Shown here one piece after another: positions 39,901-49,235 of a DNA stretch of 64,000 nucleotides. This DNA is from Marinobacter bohaiensis (GTDB lineage: Bacteria; Pseudomonadota; Gammaproteobacteria; Pseudomonadales; Oleiphilaceae). Location: assembly GCF_003258515.1 (NCBI RefSeq), contig NZ_QGEH01000001.1, positions 558,001 to 622,000 of the forward strand. Direction: 5' to 3'. The notes below the pieces were generated by a model. The model was not told where the DNA came from, made no database searches, and saw only the letters and a program-made list of their open reading frames with translations. Both the position numbers and the translations under genes were made by a program. Each line of letters starts with the position of its first letter. Within the stretch, counting starts at the first letter, position 1.

Positions 39901-42219
39901 ATGACAAGGAAGACGTCCGTTGGCGTCCTGCTGGCCGTTGTCGTAGCGGTTGGCGTGGGGGCGCTTGTGTATTGGCAAAGCCGCGAGAGACTGACCTTCA
40001 GCCCCGACATCGGGGAAGCCCACTCCTACAGCCTTCATTACCAGCTTGATCTGGCGCCGGAGCGCTCGGGTGCGCGTCTGCCTGTCGGTGACATGACGCT
40101 GGACGCCTCGTCCCGCAGTACCGTGACCGGGCGGAATGGGGAGACTTTCGTGGTCGAGACCGGACTGGAAACCCTGGTCTTCCGGAATGACGGGCGTGAG
40201 GTACTGAATACCAGTGATTTCGATCATGACTCGGGTCGTCGGGGAGCGTTCGTTCGCCTGCTGAAGAGCGGATTGCGGGAGACTGTTGATCAACGCGGTG
40301 TCGCGCGTGATACGGAGTTTGTCGACACCGAGGCCTTCGAGTCGATTAAGGGCGAGGTTCCGGCCGATGCGCTTGTTCAACTGAAACAGAGCATGGCGCA
40401 AATGGAGCTGGTTCATGGTGGACTGCCGGAACAGCCATTGAAGGCCGGTTTGCAATGGCAGGCGCCGGCGGTGACCGGCAACGCCGACAGCGTCGCCATA
40501 CCCGCCATGACGTTCACCGTGGCTGACGTCGGAGAAGATGCCATTACCGTGAACGCCACCACTCAGGCCGAAGGCGGTAAGGCGGAGCCGGCTGGTTACA
40601 TTGTCTTCGAGCGTCATTCCGGCTGGCCTTTGCAGGCCACGCTCGATTTCTCTGTACGGACGCATCTTATGGAGGAGCCGGTCAACGCACACACGCGAAT
40701 CGAGCTCAACCGCGATGACCAGCCGTCTTCACGGGCCGACTTTGAATACGAACACTTCGTGCGCACGGGACTGCTGGGCTTCCCGATGGATCTGCGTGAT
40801 GAGGGTGCCCGTCGCTATTTCCTGCCCCCCTACGATGTCAAATCGCCTGACGACGTGCTCGATCGGGTGAACCATGAACTGATGTGGTTCCCGCCGGAGG
40901 ACGGCGAAGCGAGAGGTCTGGACGTGCCGTCGGAGTTACTTTTGCAGAACATGGTCGAGCCCCTGCGGGTAACGGCCCTGAGTCTGCTGGACAGCGATGG
41001 CGAGCCAGTCAGCGATCAGGCCACGCCGAACGAGCGCTTCGATCTGCGGAGCCATGTCTATTCAAGCTGGTCGTCCACCGGGGAGTCATCGGCGCCGTTA
41101 TTGGCTCATCCGTTGGCCGACGATCAGCTCCAGGCCCTTGATCGCATCAGGATGGAGGTTGAGGTCGACGTGCCCGGGAAGGTCATCGAAGCGGTCCTCA
41201 AACCCAGCGATGCCGCCGTGTCACTGGGCGACGGCGTGACTGTGGCCGTGGAAAACTGGCAGCCCAACCAGGTGGTGCTGCGGGTATCGCGCCCAGACGG
41301 CTTCCCGGTACTGGACTGGGCGTTTCTGGCGGCGGTTCCCGTCGATGGCGCGGGTACGGATATCCCGAGCTTCCAGTATACGTCGTCCAATACCGTGCTC
41401 GAGCGACTGCGAGCCTCGCCGGCGTTTGTCGACCGCGAGGCGGACGAAGACCTGGTGGTGGACATGGTCGACGCGCTGCGGCTGAAAAGTCCGGTCGCCC
41501 GTCACGGTGACAAGCTGATTACCATCGACGCGCCGTCGCCGGTCGCCTCGGTTCGGCTGTTGCGATCCCCGCACGAAACCCGATCCCAGACCTGGATTGC
41601 CCGCAATGGCAGTTTCATCTCGAGTGGCGGCCCCGTGGTGGGGCAGCGCACGGTGCCCGAGGAACAGGTATCGGGTCATGCGTTCCCGGAGCTGGACATG
41701 CAGGATGCTGCGATCGATGGTGTCGCCCGCCATCAGCTCATGCTGAAGGTGCCTGGCGATGATCCCGCCCGCTGTGAGGCTCGGGTTGAAGCGCCCGATC
41801 GTTATCGCGGTCACACCCTGTCACTGGATCGGCGCGGCTATGGCCCGAACCTCCAACTGACCACGGACAACGGTCTGCTGTTCTTCTATGACCTGTCTGT
41901 GGAAGTCAGTCTTCGCTGCGTGACGCGGATCGAGATGGCGACACTCGACGTCGATGGAAGCGATCTGATCGAGCGTGTTGGTCCCAGCACCGTCAAGCTC
42001 ACCAACGCGGCAAGCCGCCAGTTTGATCGCATTGCGAGGATGTCCGGGGTGCGGGTCGCGCCGGTGGGGCGCAATGCCAATGGCGAGGCGCTGCAGCCGT
42101 TGGAGCCGGTCGAAGCTGGGCAGCTGCGTTTCTGGGGGGAGGTTAAGACCCTGACCCTGCCGCAGGTCCGGGCCAGCGAAAGCCGTACCCTCCAGGCAAC
42201 TTTCGAACCTCTGCCGTAA
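39901..42219 (+). CDS. Large anchored envelope protein of unknown function, 772 aa
   Basis: A 772-aa protein with a single N-terminal membrane helix (VGVLLAVVVAVGVGALVYWQ, residues 6-25) and a very long extracytoplasmic part, so it is probably a periplasmic-facing inner-membrane-anchored protein. The first third resembles beta-rich sequence (YSLHYQLDLAPERSG, FVVETGLETLVFRNDG). Middle features include PYDVKSPDDVLDRVNHELMW and DVPSELLLQNMVEPLRVTAL. No known domain is recognised. RBS AAGGAAATCAGGAAG precedes the start. It is the first gene of a three-gene cluster of exported proteins (28 bp before the next). Confidence 0.75.
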   Translation: MTRKTSVGVLLAVVVAVGVGALVYWQSRERLTFSPDIGEAHSYSLHYQLDLAPERSGARLPVGDMTLDASSRSTVTGRNGETFVVETGLETLVFRNDGREVLNTSDFDHDSGRRGAFVRLLKSGLRETVDQRGVARDTEFVDTEAFESIKGEVPADALVQLKQSMAQMELVHGGLPEQPLKAGLQWQAPAVTGNADSVAIPAMTFTVADVGEDAITVNATTQAEGGKAEPAGYIVFERHSGWPLQATLDFSVRTHLMEEPVNAHTRIELNRDDQPSSRADFEYEHFVRTGLLGFPMDLRDEGARRYFLPPYDVKSPDDVLDRVNHELMWFPPEDGEARGLDVPSELLLQNMVEPLRVTALSLLDSDGEPVSDQATPNERFDLRSHVYSSWSSTGESSAPLLAHPLADDQLQALDRIRMEVEVDVPGKVIEAVLKPSDAAVSLGDGVTVAVENWQPNQVVLRVSRPDGFPVLDWAFLAAVPVDGAGTDIPSFQYTSSNTVLERLRASPAFVDREADEDLVVDMVDALRLKSPVARHGDKLITIDAPSPVASVRLLRSPHETRSQTWIARNGSFISSGGPVVGQRTVPEEQVSGHAFPELDMQDAAIDGVARHQLMLKVPGDDPARCEARVEAPDRYRGHTLSLDRRGYGPNLQLTTDNGLLFFYDLSVEVSLRCVTRIEMATLDVDGSDLIERVGPSTVKLTNAASRQFDRIARMSGVRVAPVGRNANGEALQPLEPVEAGQLRFWGEVKTLTLPQVRASESRTLQATFEPLP

Positions 42220-42247
42220 CCCCGAACATGATGGAAAGGACGCAATC

Positions 42248-43864
42248 ATGCGATTACTGCTTCTGCTTCTGACATTGGCCTTTGCGCTGCCGGCCTTGGC
42301 CGGCCAGCGGGTCTGGCTCAATGCATCCGAAGACTTCTACGACCCGGCCGATCCCAATGACCGGCAGGTCTACTACATCACGCTGCCGCTGGAAAAAGCG
42401 GCGGACGGTGAGAAATACACCGTGGCGATGTATCACGCCAACGGCGCACTGGCCATGGAGGGCTTTGCGCCCGATCCCGAGTGGACCAACCGGGCGCTGA
42501 TCGGTGCATTCCAGACCTACTACGACGATGGCTCACCGGGGGCGTCCGGTCGCTACAAGCCGCAGCAGCAGGACTGCGGCTGCGGGCATCGTCACTCCGT
42601 CCAGGACGGACGCTTCGCCGCCTACTACCAGAACGGTCAGGTCCAGTACGACAGAACCTACGTGGATGGCGTCCTGCAGGACGGTGACTACCAGGAGTTT
42701 GACGAGCAGGGCCGGGTCACCCGGGAGTACACCTACCGCAATGGCGGCTATGACGGCGTGGTCAAGGAGTATGAGCAGGGTCGGCTTGTCCAGGAAACCC
42801 ATTACCAGGATGGCCAGCGTGAAGGGCTGCTGGTTCGTTACGAGGCGGGTGAGCCGGTGTTCCGCAAGATGTATCGGAACAACAAGGCCAATGGCGAAGA
42901 GGTCAGCTTGAAGGATGGCCGTAAGCGCCGGGTGTATCAGTACGTCGACGGCCTCAAGCGGGGCGTCCAGAAGGAGTATCACGCCAACGGCGTGCTCAAG
43001 GAAATCTGGGTCGCCGGTGAGCGGTCGCTGCCGGTGGGGGAGCATGCCTTCTACAACGAGCAGGGCGTGCGCACTCGCCTGATCGACACCAAACGCAATG
43101 AGCGCGGAGACGAACTGGCCGAAACGGATCTGCAGTACGACGACCAGGGCCGTCTTACCTATCGACGGGTGGAGCGGGACGATTATCGCCTGACGGAAAA
43201 GTACGACGAGGCGGGCGAGCTCGTCGAACGTTCCGAGCGGGATGAGAACGGGCGCCAGGGGCTATACCTGCGCGACGGTTACGGCCATATCCGCGCTCAT
43301 TACGTCGACAGCGAGTTGCATGGAGCGTATCGGGAAATGTCCAGTAATGGCGCGACCACGGAGGGTCACTACGTCCATGACAGGAAAAATGGCCTCTGGG
43401 TGGATGAGCGGGCTGACGGCTCCCGAGTCGAGACCCACTACCGCATGGGCGTGAAGCACGGTGCTTACGCGGTCTATGACGCCGACGGCAAGCGGGTCCA
43501 GCACGCGAATTACGTCGACGGCGAGCTGGATGGGAACGTGGATATCGTCAGCGGTTACGGTCGTCGCGTGGTGGCGGGATTCAGGCAAGGCGAGCGGCAT
43601 GGTGACTTCCGGGCCTACACCGACGATGGCCGCCTGATCGAGAAAGGCCATTACGTCAACGGCGAGCCGGACGGAGCCCTTTACTCCTTCAGCCGCGATG
43701 GCCGGATGGAAAAGAAAGAGTCCTACAGCAACGGGACGCCGGACGGTGAGTGGCTGCAGACCAGCTACGACGGCGCCATCGCCAGCCGCAAGGTCTACCG
43801 TCAGGGCGACCTCGTCACCGAGATGACGCGCGAAGACAGGGGCCGGTCGTCGAGCCTCTTCTGA
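42248..43864 (+). CDS. Secreted MORN-variant repeat protein
   Basis: A 538-aa protein with a signal peptide (LLLLLTLAFALPALA). The mature chain carries many short repeats of the MORN_2 type, each about 20-24 residues with the pattern Y-x-N-G-x-x-x-x (for example QNGQVQYDRTYVDGVLQDGD, DGYGHIRAHYVDSELHGAYR and YTDDGRLIEKGHYVNGEPDG), spanning roughly residues 60-520. Database names such as YwqK-type antitoxin for such proteins refer to these repeats, and no toxin is seen here. It may mediate protein or membrane contact outside the cytoplasm. It lies 28 bp after the 772-aa gene. Confidence 0.82.
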   Translation: MRLLLLLLTLAFALPALAGQRVWLNASEDFYDPADPNDRQVYYITLPLEKAADGEKYTVAMYHANGALAMEGFAPDPEWTNRALIGAFQTYYDDGSPGASGRYKPQQQDCGCGHRHSVQDGRFAAYYQNGQVQYDRTYVDGVLQDGDYQEFDEQGRVTREYTYRNGGYDGVVKEYEQGRLVQETHYQDGQREGLLVRYEAGEPVFRKMYRNNKANGEEVSLKDGRKRRVYQYVDGLKRGVQKEYHANGVLKEIWVAGERSLPVGEHAFYNEQGVRTRLIDTKRNERGDELAETDLQYDDQGRLTYRRVERDDYRLTEKYDEAGELVERSERDENGRQGLYLRDGYGHIRAHYVDSELHGAYREMSSNGATTEGHYVHDRKNGLWVDERADGSRVETHYRMGVKHGAYAVYDADGKRVQHANYVDGELDGNVDIVSGYGRRVVAGFRQGERHGDFRAYTDDGRLIEKGHYVNGEPDGALYSFSRDGRMEKKESYSNGTPDGEWLQTSYDGAIASRKVYRQGDLVTEMTREDRGRSSSLF

Positions 43865-43947
43865 GGCCCACGGCATCACTGCAAACAGGGACTGGCCGTG
43901 CAGCCCGGGCGGGCGCATGGCTCATGCATCAGGAAGACGTGCTTTTC

Positions 43948-46047
43948 ATGAAATCAAGAATCTGGATGACCGCATTACTGGCCCTGCTCGTCGCCGCGCT
44001 GATCGGCGGACTGGGCTACCGGGCCTACGTTGACGCCAACCGGCCCCAATTGACGTTTCAGGAGCGCCTGCGTGCCGGCGTCGACGGGGCGCAGGCGTAC
44101 ATGTTCTTCGACATCGATGATGCCGGCGGCGTGGTGGTGGCCGTGGGCGAGGCCGGACAGGTCCGGCGCTCCACCGATCAGGGCAAGACCTGGCAGGCTG
44201 TGGCCACCCCGACCGAGTCGACGCTCGCCGCGGTTACCTTCGCTGACCCGCAAACGGTCTGGGCTGCGGGCCATCAGGGAACCATTCTGCGGTCCAGCGA
44301 CGCCGGCCTGAACTGGAAACCGGTCACCGTATCGGCTGAGCTGCCCGAGGGCTTCGTGGCGTTCGACGTGCTGTTTACGTCGCCCGACACGGGGTACATC
44401 GCCGGGTCCGAAGGCACCCTGCTGACAACCACCGATGGAGGCGATCAGTGGGCGGAGGTCCCGTTGACGTACCGCCAGTCCGATGGCCACTTCTACAGAC
44501 TGCATCAACTCAGCTCGGGCGACATTGTCATTACCACGGCAGGCGGCTCCCTGCTCCGTCGCTCGGCGGATACGGGAGAGTGGGCTCTTGAGAGCGTGGG
44601 CTGGTCCCGAGAACCCCTGTATGGGGTGCTTGAGCTGGGCGACGGCTCATTGATGGCCTACGGCACCGGGGGCGTTGTCTTCCAGCGGCTGGCCGACAGC
44701 GATGACTGGGAGAAGCTCGAAGTGACCAGCGAAGCCGATTTCTACAGCGGCTTTGTCACCGGGGATGGCACCGTCGCACTGGCGGGAAATCGCGGCGTCA
44801 TCATGCGCCGGATGGCCGGTGCCAAGGCCTTTTATGCGGATCCGGACCTGCCCCGGGGGGCCATTCTGGCAACGGACCGGCTGGCTGACGGGACGCTCTT
44901 GCTGGCCGGCCGCGCCGGGCTGGGGCGCCGCACGACCGAGGGCTATGAGTTCGTTGGCCAGGAGGCCGGCAGTGTCGGCCAGTTCCGCAAGCGGCAGCTC
45001 CGGGCCATGCCGCTGACCGGTCATCTGCTGAGCCTGGAGGCGCATCGACCGAGCTACTGGGGGCGGCCCCGGGAACAGGCATCCGAGGTGCGCTGGTTTC
45101 AGTGGCAACTGGCCATGCGGTCCTCCGATGAGGACAGGACGTCGGCGTCGGATCTGCTGACGCCGGGGATCTACCAGCAGGTGGCGTCGTTCCAGGAAGA
45201 CCTGGCACAACGACTGGATATCCGTCCCTCCAGGGCTCAGTCGGTCTGGTCGGGGAGCCTGGAGATGCGCCTCATGGCTGGGCGCTATCGCCGAGGCATC
45301 CTGCACGTGACGGCGGATACCGCCCGCTACGATGAACTCGGCGAGCCTGAGCGCCTGGCGCTGGTGCGTCGCATCGAGGAGGGCGGTTACCAGGGGATTT
45401 ACACCAGCCTGGACTACACGACCGCGTCGTTTGTGGTGGACGAAACCGATATCCGGGATCGGGTGACACCGGAAAACGCCGTCGAGCTGGCCGGCCAGGT
45501 GAACGCCCTGGCCTCCAGCGACGCGCCCTTCGAGGTAACCGGCGCGCAGCGTTTCCGTTTGCGAGTCGTTGACGCGGAACCGCAGCCCGAGAGTGCGGAC
45601 GCTGCCTCAGCAAACGACGGGCCGGCTATTCAGGCGTACAGCGTGACTCTGGATCCTGAAATACGGCGCTGTGAGAGTGGACCGGTCGTGTCCGCCGCCA
45701 TGGCGTTGCAGGCGCCGGTATCGGCGCTTGAAGGCACGGGGACGACATTGTCTGTTGCCGATCAGGCGAGCTGGATCCGCGCCAGTGAGGAAGAGGGCAG
45801 CTGGAAGTGGTTCGCGCCGGGCGCCACGCCGCGTTACAGCTCGGCATCCTACGGCCACTGGGGGGACGATGAATGCCCCAGTGTGGTGATGCTGGTCTAC
45901 CCGAAACCCGGCTCCAGGGACCTGCGCCCGGCGCTTGCTGATGCCATCGACAAGACGCTGGCGAGTGCGGATTCCGGCCTGACGCCGAAGGATCTGGTGA
46001 TCAAGGCGTACGCCCTGGAGCGCACGGCTTTCCCCGCCCAGCCGTGA
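43948..46047 (+). CDS. Anchored BNR/YCF48-like beta-propeller protein
   Basis: A protein of about 699 aa with an N-terminal membrane helix (TALLALLVAALIGGLGYRAY). Residues about 30-330 contain Asp-box/YCF48-like repeats: RRSTDQGKTW, LRSSDAGLNW and LTTTDGGDQW, spaced about 45 residues apart, as in WD40/YVTN-like or photosystem-stability factor beta-propellers. The rest (residues about 370-699) has no domain known to me and ends in a cysteine-containing region (RRCESGPVV, DDECPSVVM). ATG 43948 is the most natural start; 43924 is also in frame. It is 83 bp after the MORN gene and completes the cluster. Confidence 0.78.
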   Translation: MKSRIWMTALLALLVAALIGGLGYRAYVDANRPQLTFQERLRAGVDGAQAYMFFDIDDAGGVVVAVGEAGQVRRSTDQGKTWQAVATPTESTLAAVTFADPQTVWAAGHQGTILRSSDAGLNWKPVTVSAELPEGFVAFDVLFTSPDTGYIAGSEGTLLTTTDGGDQWAEVPLTYRQSDGHFYRLHQLSSGDIVITTAGGSLLRRSADTGEWALESVGWSREPLYGVLELGDGSLMAYGTGGVVFQRLADSDDWEKLEVTSEADFYSGFVTGDGTVALAGNRGVIMRRMAGAKAFYADPDLPRGAILATDRLADGTLLLAGRAGLGRRTTEGYEFVGQEAGSVGQFRKRQLRAMPLTGHLLSLEAHRPSYWGRPREQASEVRWFQWQLAMRSSDEDRTSASDLLTPGIYQQVASFQEDLAQRLDIRPSRAQSVWSGSLEMRLMAGRYRRGILHVTADTARYDELGEPERLALVRRIEEGGYQGIYTSLDYTTASFVVDETDIRDRVTPENAVELAGQVNALASSDAPFEVTGAQRFRLRVVDAEPQPESADAASANDGPAIQAYSVTLDPEIRRCESGPVVSAAMALQAPVSALEGTGTTLSVADQASWIRASEEEGSWKWFAPGATPRYSSASYGHWGDDECPSVVMLVYPKPGSRDLRPALADAIDKTLASADSGLTPKDLVIKAYALERTAFPAQP

Positions 46048-46054
46048 GCGGACG

Positions 46055-46075
46055 GGCCCGCCTTTCGGGCGGGCC
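46055..46075 (+). terminator. Hairpin after the three-gene exported cluster
   Basis: GGCCCGCC (46055-46062) pairs with GGCGGGCC (46068-46075) across a TTTCG loop just after the last stop. The run of T that follows is poor. Confidence 0.55.
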
Positions 46076-46111
46076 ATTGGCTACTTTGTGGGGGCGTGCT
46101 GAAGCCGGGCT

Positions 46112-46660
46112 TCAGCGCACCGCCGAGTAGGGATCCTGGGCCAGGATGTAAGCACGCAGGTCGGCCCTGTTAGCGTTATTGCGCAGCCACTCACGGACGT
46201 CGCGGGCCTTGCGGTAGTCGTCTTCGCCAAACCGCTCCTGATAGATGTCCTCAAAGGTTTCCCGGGCGCTTTGCGTGCGAATGGCCTGCTGCCACTGGTC
46301 GGTGAAAATCCGGTTCAGGGAGCCGGCCAGGTTGGCCAGTTTGAGGTAGGTCCACTCGCCCTTGTCCATCCAGATACCACCAACCCTGGGGCTGTAGTCC
46401 AGCTTGTGGTCGCTGTCGTTGGCGATGTGGTACTTGTGCATGATGGCGCCGGTGGCCGGGCACAGCAGCGCGTGCTGGGTATCTTCAATCTCGAAGTCGG
46501 CGTGCTCAGCGACCGTGAACTCCGGATTGTTTTCCTTCCAGGCCACGTAATCCTCGACCAGCAGCCAGTCGCCGCCGCAGTGATTGCAGGCGCGGGCTCT
46601 CAGTTGGGGCTCCAGAAAGTTCGGGATCAGTTTGCCCTGTTTGCAGCTTGTGCAGTTCAT
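46112..46660 (-). CDS. Zinc-ribbon (zf-TFIIB-like) protein
   Basis: A 182-aa protein whose N-terminus is a zinc ribbon: CTSCKQG at residues 3-9 and CNHCGG about 24 residues later, the zf-TFIIB spacing. The rest includes ARVGGIWMDKGEW-like RVGGIWMDKGEWTYL, as in related zinc-ribbon families. The start ATG 46660 has AAGGAA 6 nt upstream; ATG 46687 is an alternative. Function is unknown; cytoplasmic. Confidence 0.8.
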   Translation of the reverse strand: MNCTSCKQGKLIPNFLEPQLRARACNHCGGDWLLVEDYVAWKENNPEFTVAEHADFEIEDTQHALLCPATGAIMHKYHIANDSDHKLDYSPRVGGIWMDKGEWTYLKLANLAGSLNRIFTDQWQQAIRTQSARETFEDIYQERFGEDDYRKARDVREWLRNNANRADLRAYILAQDPYSAVR

Positions 46661-46811
46661 GGCGGGTTCCTTGTTGTTGCGGCTCATCGTCCTTGGCAGG
46701 TTCGGTGGCGGCGTCGCGCGCCGCCGGTATTCATGCTATCCAAAGGCTGCGCTGCCCGCCCGGCCGACCCTGTAAACATTTGTTATGGATCGGTCCCGGA
46801 CAGGGGGCGAG

Positions 46812-47192
46812 TCAAAAGCTCATCTCATCCTGCAGGTCTTTCTTCACATCCTCCGGCTCGGCAATCCACAGGGTGCCGTCGTTGCCCGGAAACACGCCGA
46901 TCTCCAGGCCGTCCCGGGTCAGACCGGGGACCCATTTCCTGAAAAATTCAGGCAGGGACAGGCTTTTCGGGACAAGTCCGTCGGAACCCGCGGCATAGTC
47001 GGCGGCAAAGGCTTCGCTCGGCCAGACCGGCAGGTAGGCGACGCCGTCCTCGTCGGACACGATTTTCAGGAACTGGTTGTCGCCGTTGACGAGGATCCAG
47101 ATTTCCCGCTCTTCCATGACGGTGTCGAGGAAGTAGTCGAAACGTTCCTCGCCGTCGAGTTCGAGGATGGTCTGTCGGGGTTCTTGATTCAT
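46812..47192 (-). CDS. DUF2750 family protein
   Basis: A 126-aa soluble protein matching DUF2750: ERFDYFLDTVMEEREIWILV near residues 16-35, then DEDGVAYLPVWPSEAFAADY. Its function is unknown. ATG 47192 (MNQEPRQTIL) is the family-type start; the upstream frame to 47240 is a non-homologous extension. Confidence 0.85.
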   Translation of the reverse strand: MNQEPRQTILELDGEERFDYFLDTVMEEREIWILVNGDNQFLKIVSDEDGVAYLPVWPSEAFAADYAAGSDGLVPKSLSLPEFFRKWVPGLTRDGLEIGVFPGNDGTLWIAEPEDVKKDLQDEMSF

Positions 47193-47264
47193 GGGGAGAC
47201 TCTCTCGTCGGTCGGGTCGGTGCGTGACGTAATATACCACGGCACGGGGGCGCCGGGCCCGGGA

Positions 47265-47744
47265 TCAGTGGGCGCTGTGCAGGCGTCGATGCAGATCGCG
47301 GACGGCCTCGGCCAGTGCCGGCTCCGGCCCATCCGTCGTCACGCCCGGCACGATGTCGCCGATCGGCAGGGGGCGCACCGGCGCGGTGGCCACGCCGAGT
47401 TCGGTCAGCCACTCGGTCAGCTGGGCGGAGGAACTGGCGTAGACAATCCGGCCCAGGCCGACCCAGCCGTGGGCTGCCGCGCACATGGGGCAGTGTTCGC
47501 CGGAAGTGTAGACCGTGGCTCGCGCCCGCTCCGCCGGCGCCAGATGCGCCGCCGCCCAGCGGGCGATCTCGAATTCCGGGTGGCGCGTGTGATCGCCCGA
47601 GGCCACGTGGTTGTGGTCCTCGAACAGAACTTCACCATCGCCGGAGACCAGCACCGAGCCGAAGGGCTCGTCGCCGGCTTCCAGGGCCTGGGTGGCCAGT
47701 TCCACGCAACGGCGCAGATGTGCTTTGTCGGTGTCGTCGATCAT
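47265..47744 (-). CDS. Nucleoside deaminase (cytidine/deoxycytidylate deaminase superfamily)
   Basis: A 159-aa zinc-dependent deaminase. The zinc ligand/catalytic HxE motif is HPEFEIA (Pro in the middle where most members have Ala), and the PCxxC-type motif is HCPMCAAAH. Members of this group deaminate guanine, cytosine or other nucleobases. It is transcribed away from the proX operon with a 400-bp gap. Start ATG 47744 (MIDDTDKAHL); the longer frame to 47900 is unsupported. Confidence 0.88.
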   Translation of the reverse strand: MIDDTDKAHLRRCVELATQALEAGDEPFGSVLVSGDGEVLFEDHNHVASGDHTRHPEFEIARWAAAHLAPAERARATVYTSGEHCPMCAAAHGWVGLGRIVYASSSAQLTEWLTELGVATAPVRPLPIGDIVPGVTTDGPEPALAEAVRDLHRRLHSAH

Positions 47745-47802
47745 GCGTTCTCCTGTTGAAGGGGCTCCGGCATGAGTAGTGCTCTGTGCAGAATGCATGG
47801 AT

Positions 47803-47818
47803 GTAAGCGAATGCTTAC
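47803..47818. promoter_or_regulatory. Palindrome GTAAGC-GAAT-GCTTAC
   Basis: A perfect 6-bp inverted repeat 59 bp upstream of the deaminase start codon. A plausible operator for that gene; binder unknown. Confidence 0.45.
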
Positions 47819-48042
47819 GGACCACCGGAGATTTTTTGAGTTCTAAATAATTCTGGCATGCCAAGGGTGCTATAAGCACGCTTTTCGCGATAGTGATCAC
47901 TTGCTTTTTTGTGGTTTTTGGCGTCTAAATGTTGCCATCCGCTTGCATCTTGATGAGAAATGCTTAACCTTGGTCGCGAACTTTTGCGAAAGGCATTTGC
48001 TTTGAGGCTTAAAAAACCTCCAACACTTCCCTCCCTGTTTCC

Positions 48043-48057
48043 GATCGTTTAACGATC
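48043..48057. promoter_or_regulatory. 15-bp palindrome upstream of proX
   Basis: GATCGTT-T-AACGATC, 7-bp perfect arms, 94 bp before the proX start. Such a dyad fits a TetR/GntR/BetI-type repressor controlling osmolyte uptake; the regulator is not in the window. Confidence 0.5.
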
Positions 48058-48151
48058 AGGGTCCGTCTGTCGGGCCTGTCATCCTGTGTTATCCCGAAGC
48101 ACCTGAAAACCGATTAAAAAGTCCCTAAAACTTCCAAATAAGGATCAAGCT

Positions 48152-49138
48152 ATGCGTAAGCTGACTCAAGCGGCTTTGCTGTGCGCGGCTGCTCTTCCCA
48201 CGATTGCACTTCCGTCCCTGGCGCAAGCCGATGAGTGCGGTGAAGTTTCCATCACCCAGATGAACTGGGCCTCCAACGAGGTGGTCACCAACGTGGCCAA
48301 GTTCCTCATGGAGCAGGGCTACGGTTGCGATGTGTCGGTGGTTCCGTCCGACACCGTGCCGGCCATCACCTCCGTCGCCGAGAACGGCGAGCCGGACATC
48401 GTCACCGAACTGTGGGTCAACTCCACGGGCAAGGTCTTCGACCGTCTGGAATCCGAAGGCAAGATCGAGCGTCTGGGCAAGGTCCTGCGCCCGGGTGGTG
48501 TTGAAGGCTGGTGGATCCCGACCTACCTGGCCGAAGAGCATCCCGAGCTGAAAACCATCGAAGGCGTGATGGCGAACCCGGAGCTGGTGGGTAACCGTTT
48601 CAACAACTGCCCGGACGGCTGGGGCTGCCGTGTGGTCAGCGACAACCTGATCCGCGCCCTGGACCTCGAGTCCTCCGGCATCGAAGTGTTCAACCACGGT
48701 TCCGGTGAAACCCTGGCGTCCTCCATGGGCTCCGCCTACGAGAACCAGGAACCCTGGTTCGGCTACTACTGGGGCCCGACCGTGCCGCTGGGCAAGTACG
48801 ACATGACCAAAGTGGACATGGGCGAGTACAAGCCGGACGTGCACGAAGCCAACCAGACGCCGGATGCCGAGAATCCGGGTGTCTCCGCGTTCCCGGCGGC
48901 GCCGGTCCTGACCGCCGTCACCACCGACTTCAAGGAGCGTGAGCCGGCCGTTGCCGATATGCTGAGCAAGCTGCACTTCAAGACCAGTGAGATGAGTGCC
49001 CTGCTGGCCTGGAAGGATGCCAACAGCGCGTCTGGCGAGGAAGCGGCTGTGTACTTCCTGCAGAACAACCCGGACACCTGGTCCAAGTGGCTGAACGATT
49101 CCGCACGCGAGAATCTGTCGGCCCTGCTGAACAACTGA
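48152..49138 (+). CDS. proX: Glycine betaine/proline-type ABC transporter substrate-binding protein
   Basis: A 328-aa periplasmic binding protein (OpuAC/ProX family) with signal peptide (RKLTQAALLCAAALPTIALP, ending AQA-D). Trp-rich positions for an aromatic cage that binds quaternary amines are visible in TQMNWASNEVV, GWWIPTYLAEE and YYWGPT. ATG 48152 follows AAGGA. First gene of a proX-proW-proV operon for osmoprotectants such as glycine betaine, proline betaine or carnitine; which one cannot be told. Confidence 0.9.
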   Translation: MRKLTQAALLCAAALPTIALPSLAQADECGEVSITQMNWASNEVVTNVAKFLMEQGYGCDVSVVPSDTVPAITSVAENGEPDIVTELWVNSTGKVFDRLESEGKIERLGKVLRPGGVEGWWIPTYLAEEHPELKTIEGVMANPELVGNRFNNCPDGWGCRVVSDNLIRALDLESSGIEVFNHGSGETLASSMGSAYENQEPWFGYYWGPTVPLGKYDMTKVDMGEYKPDVHEANQTPDAENPGVSAFPAAPVLTAVTTDFKEREPAVADMLSKLHFKTSEMSALLAWKDANSASGEEAAVYFLQNNPDTWSKWLNDSARENLSALLNN

Positions 49139-49235
49139 TCAGGCTGGTTCGACCGGGTGGGAGCCTTTGCTCCCGCCCGATCTCCTCTCTTTCCCCTATC
49201 CATCATCTGGCGGCTTCGTCCGCGGACATAACACC

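Larger units (their letters stand above)
47745..48151. other. AT-rich divergent region with three palindromes, 407 bp
   Basis: Contains GTAAGC-GAAT-GCTTAC (47803-47818), AGTGATCACT (47892-47901) and GATCGTT-T-AACGATC (48043-48057). It is clearly richer in A and T than the rest of the window and must hold the promoters of the deaminase and proX operons. No ORF is supported. Confidence 0.65.

Noticed and set aside
42248..43864. MORN-variant protein considered as a toxin-antitoxin component
   Set aside because: The antitoxin label in databases rests on repeat similarity only, and no toxin gene lies beside it.
47834..47876. TTGAGT and TATAAG considered as a sigma-70 promoter for proX
   Set aside because: The spacing between them is about 29 bp, far from the 16-18 bp needed.
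48076..48082. CTGTCAT upstream of proX considered as a Pho box
   Set aside because: The second 7-bp repeat at the required spacing does not match, so only a single half-site is present.
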